Origin: DATLFI01 sp035524895
Lineage (GTDB): Bacteria > Acidobacteriota > Thermoanaerobaculia > Multivoradales > Multivoraceae
Assembly (NCBI GenBank): GCA_035524895.1
Contig: DATLFI010000022.1
Location: 1-7,654 of the forward strand
DNA length: 7,654 nucleotides
Direction of reading: 5' to 3'
The notes beneath the pieces are model-generated. The model worked only from the letters and a program-made list of their open reading frames with translations, had not been told where the DNA came from and made no database searches. Each line of letters starts with the position of its first letter. The first letter of the stretch is position 1. Made by a program: the position numbers and the translations under genes. Positions 1 through 5,905 of the stretch are shown here, in pieces.

Positions 1-552
1 GTCCGCGATCTCGCTCTCGCGACAGTGGGTGTATACCGCCCGGCTCAGGAACGGCTGCCCCGTGCCGATGCGCGCCCGCAGCGACGGTAGCTTGGCCTCG
101 AAGATGCGCGGCAGGCCGGGCATCACGAACACGTTGCCGACCAGGATGGTAGGCCACGGCACGTCGTCACTGACCAGCAATTCCGAGCCTTCGGGAACAT
201 CCGCCATGCGTAGGTGAGCGTGCTTGAGGCGCTCTCCAACGAGTCGGCGGATCTTGGTCTCGAGCTGTGGAGAACGCACGATGGAGCGCTCGAAGCAGCG
301 GGCGACCGCTTCGATCGTGACGTCATCGTGCGTAGGTCCGACGCCGCCCGAGGTGATCACCCAGTCGTGTCGGTGCCGCAGCTGGTCGAGGTCCGCGGCG
401 ATGATGTCCACGACGTCCCGGCAGACCACGACACGCTGGAGCTCGACACCCATCTCGAACAGCGCGCGGGCCAGCAAGGCGATGTTGGTCTCCTGCACCT
501 TCCCGGTGAGGATCTCGTTGCCGATCACCAGGGCCGCAGCGGTAGGGGACAT
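1..552 (-). CDS. CinA/FLAD1-like molybdopterin-binding-fold protein (COG1058 type), C-terminus cut by window edge
   Basis: The first 184 residues are visible, reading from ATG at 552 and open to base 1, so the C-terminus lies outside the window. The fold is MoaB/Mog-like (MoCF_biosynth). Near residues 10-25 there is a GNEILTGKVQETN stretch, matching the family's G(D/N)EIL.G...DTN. At about 67-80 there is TSGGVGPTHDDVT, the characteristic phosphate/pterin-binding loop. At about 144-152 there is MPGLPRIFE, the family's PG.P motif. HDDVT and NVFVMPG resemble the N-terminal domain of eukaryotic FAD synthase (FLAD1). COG1058 domains have been reported as ADP-ribose pyrophosphatases, and the FLAD1 domain as a FAD hydrolase, so a nucleotide pyrophosphatase is more likely than molybdopterin synthesis. 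Whether a CinA NMN-deamidase domain follows cannot be seen. It lies 53 bp downstream of the hydrolase gene on the same strand and is probably co-transcribed. No Shine-Dalgarno precedes the ATG. The family call is firm, the reaction uncertain. Confidence 0.88.
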   Translation of the reverse strand, partial: MSPTAAALVIGNEILTGKVQETNIALLARALFEMGVELQRVVVCRDVVDIIAADLDQLRHRHDWVITSGGVGPTHDDVTIEAVARCFERSIVRSPQLETKIRRLVGERLKHAHLRMADVPEGSELLVSDDVPWPTILVGNVFVMPGLPRIFEAKLPSLRARIGTGQPFLSRAVYTHCRESEIAD

Positions 553-605
553 GGTTGGCGATGATACGGGAGGGCGCGCGAGCCCAGGCAACCTGGCGCG
601 ACGTC

Positions 606-1526
606 TCAGGCCGGCGGTTTGGGCAGCTCGGTGAGCAGCCGAGCCACGCTGCGGGCGACGCGCTCGGGATCCTCGAGCGGGCCGAAGTGTCCCAGCTCGG
701 GAAAGGCCTCGATGCTCCCGCTGCCGAGGTGTCGCGCCAACGGCTCGGCGAAGGCCGCGGCCGCGGAGGCGGAGCGGGAGCCGTGCGCCACGACCACCGG
801 ACAGGCGACCTCGGTCAGTCGCTCGAAGGTGCGGTGCACCGTGCTCATGCGGTAGATCTCGGCCTCGTCGTCGCCTCGACACTTGAGGCGCACCGTGGCG
901 TCGGCCGAGGTCGCGAAGCCATGGCGGACGTAGGCCCGCAGGGCGTCGGGGTGGAGAGAGGAGAGTGGCGGCTTGGCGGCGAAGTTGTCATAGGCAGCCT
1001 GCAGGGACGGGAACTCGGATCGCCGCCGCCGGGCGCGCTCCACCATGGGCGATTCCGGGATCTCGGCGCCCGGGGTCGGGAACACGATCGGTTCGAAGCA
1101 GTACAGCGCCGCGAAGCTGCCGGGTCGTCGCTGCTCGGCCATCAGCAGGCACGCTCCGCCCATGGAGTGGCCGAACCCGACCAATCGGCGCCCATCCCGC
1201 AGTAGGCCAAGAGCCGAGATGGTTTCGAGGATCGACAGAATGTCGTCGCCGAAGCCCGACCACGAGTACTCGAGGGGCTCCGGAGAGGTCGCATCGCCGT
1301 GACCGCGCAGGTCGGGCGCAACCACTTCGCAACCGCCGAGCGCGTGGGCCAGCGGAAGGTAGGCCCGCCCGTGGAAGCCGGTGGCGTGAGCGATCAGAAC
1401 CAGGGTCGGATCTTCGGCTCCACCCGCGAGGTGGTGGAGTGCCAGCGTCACCGCGGAGCTCGATGTCGGACGGGCGAGCAGGATCGGCGTTGGCTCGTCC
1501 GGCGGGTCGAGATCATCTTCGAGCAT
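606..1526 (-). CDS. Alpha/beta hydrolase, substrate unknown
   Basis: This 306-residue protein has the alpha/beta-hydrolase fold, with no signal peptide or membrane segment, so it is probably cytoplasmic. In order there is an HATGFHG oxyanion-hole region at about 47-53, PDLRGHGDAT at 71-80, the nucleophile elbow GFGHSMGG with Ser121 at 117-124, and a C-terminal LGHF with candidate catalytic His280. The acid residue is less clear. The usual position after the late strand (VVVAHGS, about 244-250) has no Asp, so Glu145 in CFEPIVFP after the preceding strand may serve. Residues 160-235 form a charged, helical cap-like insert. Esterase, lactonase, epoxide hydrolase or C-C hydrolase cannot be told apart by eye. 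ATG at 1526 is the first in-frame ATG and the next is Met122, so it is the natural start, although no Shine-Dalgarno precedes it. A GTG at codon 26 is an alternative. Confidence 0.9.
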   Translation of the reverse strand: MLEDDLDPPDEPTPILLARPTSSSAVTLALHHLAGGAEDPTLVLIAHATGFHGRAYLPLAHALGGCEVVAPDLRGHGDATSPEPLEYSWSGFGDDILSILETISALGLLRDGRRLVGFGHSMGGACLLMAEQRRPGSFAALYCFEPIVFPTPGAEIPESPMVERARRRRSEFPSLQAAYDNFAAKPPLSSLHPDALRAYVRHGFATSADATVRLKCRGDDEAEIYRMSTVHRTFERLTEVACPVVVAHGSRSASAAAAFAEPLARHLGSGSIEAFPELGHFGPLEDPERVARSVARLLTELPKPPA

Positions 1527-1667
1527 GGGAGGAGAGGTTGTACCAAACTCGGTCCGGCGTCTGGGTCCGGCACCTCAGGCAAGAAGCCACCCGCGGGTGG
1601 CGAGCGTCCCGCCGGGAGCGAGCGCGAGCGCCCTCCGGCGGAAGCGATCGGGTAGGATCCTGCGGTC
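1527..1667. promoter_or_regulatory. Divergent intergenic region between the hydrolase and rimO
   Basis: This 141-bp spacer separates the minus-strand hydrolase from the plus-strand rimO cluster, so promoters for both directions should lie here or very close by. I see no convincing -35/-10 pair on either strand. TAGGAT just upstream of rimO and TACAAC just upstream of the hydrolase are weak -10-like hexamers without good partners. The clear structure is a pair of GC-rich palindromes at 1586-1617, listed separately. Calling the region regulatory is inferred from its divergent position. Confidence 0.45.
1586..1617. repeat. Two adjacent palindromes, candidate operator
   Basis: Positions 1586-1601 read GCCACCCGCGGGTGGC, a perfect 16-bp palindrome with no spacer. 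Five bases later, 1607-1617 read TCCCGCCGGGA, a second perfect dyad with a single central base. Both lie in the middle of the divergent spacer. A spacerless palindrome suits a dimeric DNA-binding protein better than an RNA hairpin. GC-rich sequence yields palindromes by chance fairly often, so the operator role is inference. Confidence 0.4.
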
Positions 1668-3071
1668 ATGTCGATGCCCCCCCCCGGCAAGCGCGTCGGC
1701 CTGATCAGCCTCGGCTGCGCCAAGAACCGGGTCGACAGCGAGATCCTGCTGGGCGAGCTATCGCAGCGCGGTCACGAGATCACGCCGGACCTCGCCCGCG
1801 CGGAGATCGTGATCGTCAACACCTGCGGCTTCATCGACGAAGCCCGCCAGGAGTCGGTGGACGCGATCCTCGAGGCAGCGGCACGCAAGGGCGAGGGCGT
1901 GGAAAGGCTGTACGTCGCGGGCTGCATGGTCAACCGCTACGCCGAGGAGCTGCGCCGCGAGATCCCGGAGATCGACGGCTTCATCGGGCTGGACGACCTG
2001 CAGGATGTCGCGCGGCTGGTGCAGCTCGGCGGCACCGGGGTGCCGTCGCAATCGCGCTCCCACGTGGTCTTCGACCACACCGCTCCGCGCTTGCTGACGA
2101 CCCGCGGCTTCGCCTACCTCAAGGTCGCGGAGGGCTGCGACAACCCGTGCACCTTCTGCGCCATCCCGGTGTGGCGCGGCCGGTTTCGCTCCCGCACCGT
2201 CGAGAGCCTGGTAGCCGAGGCTCGACAGCTCGAGCAGCAGGGGATCCAGGAGCTGGTGCTGGTGGCGCAAGATACCACGCGTTACGGCGAGGACCTCGGC
2301 CTTGGTCGCCACGGCTTGCTGAGCCTGGTGGAGGCGCTCCTGGCGGGGACCTCGATGCCCTGGCTGCGTTTCCTGTATGCCTACCCGACCACGCTCGACC
2401 TCGAGCTGCTGCGGCTGATGGGGACGGAGGAGAGATTCGCCTCCTACCTCGACATCCCGCTGCAGCACAGCCATCCCGAGATCTTGCGGGCGATGCGACG
2501 CGGCGGCAGCCCGCAGCGCTACCTGCGACTCTTGGACCAGGCGCGCGCGCTGGTAGGCGACGACCTCTTCGTGCGCTCGACCTTCATCACCGGTTTCCCT
2601 GGTGAGGAGGAGGATCACTTCCGTCACCTGCTCGAATTCGTGCGCGCGGCCGAGCTCGATCATCTCGGCGCCTTCGTCTTCAGCCCCGAAGAGGACACGC
2701 CGTCGGCGAGCCTTCCGAATCGACCCACGCGGCGCACTGCGACCTCGAGGCGACGCCGCCTCCTGGAAGCGCAGCGGCCGATCGCGCTGGCCCGTCGCAG
2801 CGCCCTGGTGGGTCGTACCCTGCGAGTCTTGTGCGAGGGGGTCTGCGAAGAGAGCGACCACCTGCTGCAGGGCCGCCACCACGGTATGGCTCCGGAGGTC
2901 GATGGCCGTCTCCTCATCAACGACGGCGGTGCTCCCGGCGGTGTCTTGGTCGACGTGGAGATCACCGACGCCTTCGCCGCCGACCTCGTGGGCCGAATCG
3001 TCGGACCGGCGTCGGATCCGCGTGTCACGGCTGCCGAGCGGTGGGCCGGCGTGGCCGCGACGACGGTCTGA
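1668..3071 (+). CDS. rimO: Ribosomal protein S12 methylthiotransferase RimO
   Basis: This 467-residue radical-SAM enzyme adds a methylthio group to a conserved aspartate of ribosomal protein S12. The N-terminal UPF0004 domain carries one [4Fe-4S] cluster through Cys17 (LGCAKNRVDSE), Cys53 (NTCGF) and Cys86 (AGCMV). The radical-SAM cluster motif CDNPCTFC supplies Cys157, Cys161 and Cys164, preceded by AYLKVAEG. LDIPLQHSHPEILRAMRRGG at about 261-280 and TGFPGE at 308-313 are typical of methylthiotransferases. A TRAM domain occupies about 380-446. SLGCAKNRVDSE and IPVWRGRFRSR are closer to RimO than to the tRNA enzyme MiaB. The length is slightly above the usual 430-450, with about 20 extra residues after TRAM. 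ATG at 1668 is preceded by only a weak AGGA; ATG at 1674 is a possible alternative. It heads the plus-strand cluster, with ribF 11 bp downstream. Confidence 0.95.
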   Translation: MSMPPPGKRVGLISLGCAKNRVDSEILLGELSQRGHEITPDLARAEIVIVNTCGFIDEARQESVDAILEAAARKGEGVERLYVAGCMVNRYAEELRREIPEIDGFIGLDDLQDVARLVQLGGTGVPSQSRSHVVFDHTAPRLLTTRGFAYLKVAEGCDNPCTFCAIPVWRGRFRSRTVESLVAEARQLEQQGIQELVLVAQDTTRYGEDLGLGRHGLLSLVEALLAGTSMPWLRFLYAYPTTLDLELLRLMGTEERFASYLDIPLQHSHPEILRAMRRGGSPQRYLRLLDQARALVGDDLFVRSTFITGFPGEEEDHFRHLLEFVRAAELDHLGAFVFSPEEDTPSASLPNRPTRRTATSRRRRLLEAQRPIALARRSALVGRTLRVLCEGVCEESDHLLQGRHHGMAPEVDGRLLINDGGAPGGVLVDVEITDAFAADLVGRIVGPASDPRVTAAERWAGVAATTV

Positions 3072-3082
3072 AGCTCGGCAGC

Positions 3083-4078
3083 ATGCAGGTCATCTACGAC
3101 GCGCTCCACGCGGACGACGTGCCCAGCGGCACGGTGGTGACCGTCGGCAACTACGACGGCATCCACCTCGGCCAGCAGTCGGTGCTCGAGCTCGTGGTCG
3201 CCCGTGCGCGAGCCACCGGGCTGCTGGCGACCGTCGTGACCTTCGATCCGCATCCGCTCGCGGTGTTGCAGCCGGAGTCGGCGCCGCCGCGGATCACCAC
3301 GGCGACGCAGCGCGAACGGCTGCTCGACGGGCTCGGCGTCGATCTCGTGCTGGTGATCCGCTTCACGCCGGAGTTCGCGCGCACGCCGGCCCGGAGCTTC
3401 GTCCGCGACTTCCTGCACGGTCGCCTACGCGCTGAGGAGATCTACGTGGGCGCGAACTTCAGTTTCGGCCATCGTCGCGAGGGAGATGTCTCGCTGCTGC
3501 AGCAGATGGGCGAGCCTTACGGCTTTCGCACTTTCGCCGTCGACGAGGTCCGTATCGAAGGAGAGAGGGCCTCCAGCACCCGGATCCGCCGGCTCTTGCG
3601 GGAGGGCCAGGTCGCCGACGCAGCCCGCCTGCTCGGGAGGCCTTATGCGCTCACGGGCCTCGTGGCTCGCGGCGACCGCATGGGACAGCGGCTCGGCTGG
3701 CCGACCATCAACGTGATCCCGGACAACGAGCTGGTGCCGTTGGACGGTGTGTATGCGTCACGCGTGTACTTCCCGAGCTTCTCGTCGACCTTCGATTCGG
3801 CGACCAACATCGGTACTCGCCCGACGGTGTACGAGAACTTCGAACGGGTGGTGGAGAGCCACATCCTCGACTTCGCGGCCGACGTCTATGGCGAGTCCGT
3901 GGAGCTGCTCTTCTACCGGCGTCTTCGGGAGGAGCGGATCTTCCAGAGCATGATGGACCTCTCGGCGCAGATCCGCCGCGACGTCGATGCGACCCGCGAG
4001 CTCTTCCGCGCGGTCCGCCAGCAGGAGGAGGCCGAGCTGGCTGCCAGTGCGGCCGACGGCGCTGCTCCAGCCCAATGA
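3083..4078 (+). CDS. ribF: Bifunctional riboflavin kinase / FMN adenylyltransferase RibF
   Basis: This 331-residue enzyme phosphorylates riboflavin to FMN and then adenylylates FMN to FAD in the cytoplasm. The N-terminal nucleotidyltransferase half shows VGNYDGIHLGQQ at about 21-32 (the HxGH-like site), TFDPHP at 53-58, VGANFSFGHRREGD at 122-135 and SSTRIRRLLREG at 164-175, followed by LLGRPY. The kinase half shows GDRMGQRLGWPTIN at 197-210, where PTIN replaces the usual PTAN Mg-ATP motif, then LDGVYA at 220-225, NIGTRPT at 242-248 and ESHILDF with candidate catalytic Glu258. The final LREERIFQSMMDLSAQIRRD matches the family C-terminal helix. About 25 Ala/Glu-rich residues follow. Length and domain order are normal. 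ATG at 3083, 11 bp after the rimO stop, leaves the usual short lead before the GNYDG motif. No Shine-Dalgarno is visible, so translational coupling to rimO is likely. Confidence 0.96.
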   Translation: MQVIYDALHADDVPSGTVVTVGNYDGIHLGQQSVLELVVARARATGLLATVVTFDPHPLAVLQPESAPPRITTATQRERLLDGLGVDLVLVIRFTPEFARTPARSFVRDFLHGRLRAEEIYVGANFSFGHRREGDVSLLQQMGEPYGFRTFAVDEVRIEGERASSTRIRRLLREGQVADAARLLGRPYALTGLVARGDRMGQRLGWPTINVIPDNELVPLDGVYASRVYFPSFSSTFDSATNIGTRPTVYENFERVVESHILDFAADVYGESVELLFYRRLREERIFQSMMDLSAQIRRDVDATRELFRAVRQQEEAELAASAADGAAPAQ

Positions 4079-4214
4079 ATCATGGACCTTCGCCGTGGAG
4101 CGAGCCGGAACAAGTCTCGCGGTTTCCTGGTTGTCTGCAAGACAGCGGGGAACGACCGTGGGTGTCGAGCGCGCCGCCCCGCAGGAAGGTCCGATCCCTT
4201 CTCAGGAGGAACAG
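4079..4214 (+). other. 136-bp ribF-thioredoxin spacer with stem-loop
   Basis: This is the only sizeable gap inside the plus-strand cluster. It holds an imperfect stem-loop at 4124-4152: TGTCT pairs with AGACA around a GCA loop, extended outward by CTGG/GCGG-type pairing and TTCC/GGAA, with one G/G mismatch and two G-U pairs in the plus-strand RNA. A second short dyad, GAAGG-N7-CCTTC at 4185-4201, sits immediately before the thioredoxin ribosome-binding site. No U-tract follows either hairpin, so neither looks like a standard intrinsic terminator. I found no convincing promoter. The gap could hold a separate transcription start or an RNA-processing site. Confidence 0.4.
4204..4209 (+). promoter_or_regulatory. 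Strong Shine-Dalgarno for the thioredoxin gene
   Basis: AGGAGG lies five bases before ATG 4215. It is the only full-consensus ribosome-binding site in the window. It fixes the thioredoxin start, overriding an upstream ATG at 3987 in the same frame that lies inside ribF. It also suggests high, independent translation. Confidence 0.85.
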
Positions 4215-4544
4215 ATGTCGAGTCCCGCAATCGTGAATGTCGACTCACAGAACTTTGGCAGCGAGGTGTTGCAGTCCCAGGTGCCCGTCCTGGTCGACTT
4301 CTGGGCGAGCTGGTGCGGGCCCTGCAGGATGGTCGCGCCGCTGCTCGACGAGCTGGCGCGTGAGATGGAGGGGCGGGTGCGGGTGGCGAAGCTCGACGTC
4401 GACCAGGCGCAGGAGCTGGCCTCCCAGTACCAGGTCCAGAGCATCCCCACCTTCATTCTCTTCAAGGACGGCGCGGTAGCCGATCGCACGATGGGCGCGC
4501 TGCCGAAGCCGAAGCTGCGCGAGTTCATCGACCGCAACCTGTAG
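4215..4544 (+). CDS. trxA: Thioredoxin
   Basis: This 109-residue protein is a single thioredoxin domain of standard length, a cytoplasmic disulfide reductase normally recycled by thioredoxin reductase. The redox site is WCGPC, with Cys34 and Cys37, inside VLVDFWASWCGPCRM. The buried Asp28 of VDFW and the cis-proline Pro78 in SIPTF are both in place. FKDGAV and a C-terminal helix ending FIDRNL complete the fold. There is no signal peptide or membrane segment. It is 136 bp after ribF and 9 bp before the M24 peptidase, in the same reading frame as the latter, so the last two genes are likely co-translated. The symbol trxA reflects the canonical WCGPC form; the genome may hold other thioredoxins. 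Confidence 0.96.
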   Translation: MSSPAIVNVDSQNFGSEVLQSQVPVLVDFWASWCGPCRMVAPLLDELAREMEGRVRVAKLDVDQAQELASQYQVQSIPTFILFKDGAVADRTMGALPKPKLREFIDRNL

Positions 4545-4553
4545 ACACCCGAA

Positions 4554-5765
4554 GTGCTGACGGCGGAGCGACTCGCGACTCTTCGGCGAGACGACCTCGC
4601 CGGTGTCCTGGTGGTCGCGTCGAGCGGACGCGACCCTGATCTCGCGCCGTTCGTGGCTGGTGCGCGTCTGGGCCGTGCGGTGCTGGTGGTGCCCGCGAGG
4701 CGGGACCCGGCACTCGGCTACTTCACGCCGATGGAGCGCGAAGAGGCGGCGGTCGCGGGTCTGCGTCTGCTCACGCCCGAGCTGCTCGAGGTCCAGCGCG
4801 CCACCCGCGAGAGCGCCACCGAGGGTCAGGCGCTGGCCTGGATCCTCGGCCGCGCGCTCCTGGCCGCCGGGATCGATCCCGGCAGGCTGGCACTGGCGGG
4901 CAGTCTGGGTGCGGGTTGGTTGGTGGAGGCGACGCGGTCGCTCGAGGCTGATGGTTGGTCGTTCGTCTCGGGCCACGAGCTGCTGCGCAGGGCCCGAAAG
5001 GCCAAGAGCGACGACGAGGTGGCGGCGATTGCCGCGGTGGCGCGGGCAACCGCGATGGCCATCCAGTCCTTGGCCGGTCGACTCGCCGCTGCTGTCGAGG
5101 CCGAGGGCGAGCTCTGGCTGGGTGGATCGCCGCTCACCGTCGGACGCCTCCGGAGTGAGCTGGCCGTCGAGCTGGCGCGCTCCGGCTTCGACCAGCCCGA
5201 GGGCTGCATCGTGGCTCCAGCCGAGGAGGGAGCGGTGCCGCACACCTCCGGAACGCCCGAGAGGCGAGTGCGCAGCGGTCAGTCTCTGGTGGTCGACGTG
5301 TTCCCGCGGGGGCGGCTGTTCGCGGATTGCACGCGAACGTTCTGCGTGGGATCACCTCCCGAGGCGCTGCGGCGCGCGCACGGTGAGGTTCGCGATGCCC
5401 TCTCCGCCGCGCGCTCGGCGGCGCGTAGCGGAGTGGTCGGCTGGGACCTGCAGCGGATGGTCTGCGAGCGCTTCGCGGCGGCAGGCTACGCGACTCCGAT
5501 CGGGAACCCCGGCAGCGTCACCGGCTACGTCCACGGGCTGGGTCACGGCGTGGGCTTCGAGCTACACGAGCTTCCGAGCTTTCGCGAAAACGCCGGGGAG
5601 ACGGGAGTGTTCGAAGCCGGAGACGTTCTGACGCTCGAACCCGGCCTCTACGATCCGCAGGCAGGGTACGGCGTGCGTCTCGAAGACACGTTGGTGGTGC
5701 GCGGCGAGGGCGTCGAGAACCTGACGGAGCTGCCGTACGAGTTGGATCCCGGGGCGTATGTCTAA
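4554..5765 (+). CDS. M24 family metallopeptidase, Xaa-Pro aminopeptidase/dipeptidase-like
   Basis: This 403-residue protein has a creatinase-like N-terminal domain (about 1-145) and a pita-bread M24 peptidase domain (about 150-395). All five dimetal ligands are present: Asp248 (LVVDVFPR), Asp258 (FADCTRTF), His331 (GLGHGVGFELHE), Glu362 (LTLEPGLY) and Glu377 (VRLEDTL). His230 (AVPHTSG) and His338 are the accessory catalytic histidines. RRARKAKSDDEV at about 145-156 is the usual entry into the catalytic domain. The absence of a signal peptide implies a cytoplasmic role in releasing residues next to proline. Aminopeptidase P, prolidase or another M24 specificity cannot be decided by eye. The start is GTG at 4554, only three codons after the thioredoxin stop in the same frame and without a Shine-Dalgarno. 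The next in-frame Met is residue 60, which would damage the N-terminal domain. Confidence 0.92.
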   Translation: MLTAERLATLRRDDLAGVLVVASSGRDPDLAPFVAGARLGRAVLVVPARRDPALGYFTPMEREEAAVAGLRLLTPELLEVQRATRESATEGQALAWILGRALLAAGIDPGRLALAGSLGAGWLVEATRSLEADGWSFVSGHELLRRARKAKSDDEVAAIAAVARATAMAIQSLAGRLAAAVEAEGELWLGGSPLTVGRLRSELAVELARSGFDQPEGCIVAPAEEGAVPHTSGTPERRVRSGQSLVVDVFPRGRLFADCTRTFCVGSPPEALRRAHGEVRDALSAARSAARSGVVGWDLQRMVCERFAAAGYATPIGNPGSVTGYVHGLGHGVGFELHELPSFRENAGETGVFEAGDVLTLEPGLYDPQAGYGVRLEDTLVVRGEGVENLTELPYELDPGAYV

Positions 5766-5809
5766 CGTCTAGCGCTCGACCCTGGGGCTGCGCCGGGCCT
5801 CGCTAGACG
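5766..5809. repeat. 9-bp inverted repeat just after the peptidase stop
   Basis: CGTCTAGCG at 5766-5774, directly after the TAA, is the exact reverse complement of CGCTAGACG at 5801-5809. The 26-base interval between them is GC-rich. In RNA from either strand this could form a long-looped hairpin at the end of the transcript. No U-run follows, so termination is only a possibility. Confidence 0.4.
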
Positions 5810-5905
5810 CTCGACCCGGGACCCAGTAGTTGCATTTGCTCTGCGGCCAGAGGCCGCAGAGCAAATCGCGACATTGGGTCTCGCTAACGCTCGACCCAGT
5901 AGTTG
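5800..5905. repeat. Imperfect direct repeat of the guaB 3' end
   Basis: Positions 5881-5905, which include the last guaB codons and stop, recur at 5800-5832. The shared blocks are TCGCTA, ACGCTCGACCC and AGTAGTTG. The downstream copy has one extra G and an extra GGGACCC that creates a small internal duplication. A third, shorter match to the core CGCTCGACCC lies at 5773-5782; the other core copies are at 5808-5817 and 5888-5897. The two longer copies flank the stem-loop at 5834-5866. The spacer copies are not translated. Partial duplication of the gene end, or a degenerate repeat family, could explain them. Confidence 0.75.
5834..5866. terminator. Perfect 15-bp stem-loop between convergent genes, probable bidirectional terminator
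   Basis: The arm ATTTGCTCTGCGGCC pairs perfectly with its complement across a three-base AGA loop. It sits between the convergent ends of the M24 peptidase and guaB, where a two-way terminator is expected. Weaker outer pairing (5817-5825 with 5875-5883, nine pairs including one G-U in plus-strand RNA) could extend it, separated by an 8x8 internal loop. The sequence after the stem has no U-tract on either strand, so it is not a textbook intrinsic terminator. It may act as a 3'-end stabiliser or as a terminator that does not need U's. Confidence 0.6.

Noticed and set aside
553..605. Terminator between the hydrolase and the CinA-like gene (CCAGG-CAA-CCTGG)
   Set aside because: Only a 5-bp stem and no U-tract; too weak to call.
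214..1205. Plus-strand open frames opposite the CinA-like gene and the hydrolase (214-564, 224-634, 555-1205)
   Set aside because: All are antisense to motif-supported genes and have no recognisable domains.
965..2605. Long plus-strand open frame of 546 codons
   Set aside because: It overlaps the hydrolase antisense and rimO in another frame, its product is Arg/Pro/Gly-rich without motifs, and both overlapped genes have clear domains. It is an artefact of high GC.
1758..2882. 374-codon minus-strand open frame opposite rimO
   Set aside because: The product is low-complexity Gln/Arg/Ala-rich with no recognisable motif, and it lies wholly antisense to a well-supported rimO.
4245..5243. 332-codon minus-strand frame opposite the thioredoxin and peptidase
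   Set aside because: It crosses two confirmed genes and the product is compositionally biased; there is no plausible start signal or domain.
5766..5905. CRISPR or transposon inverted-repeat interpretation of the repeats
   Set aside because: The repeats are too few, uneven in spacing and partly coding, and no cas or transposase gene is present.
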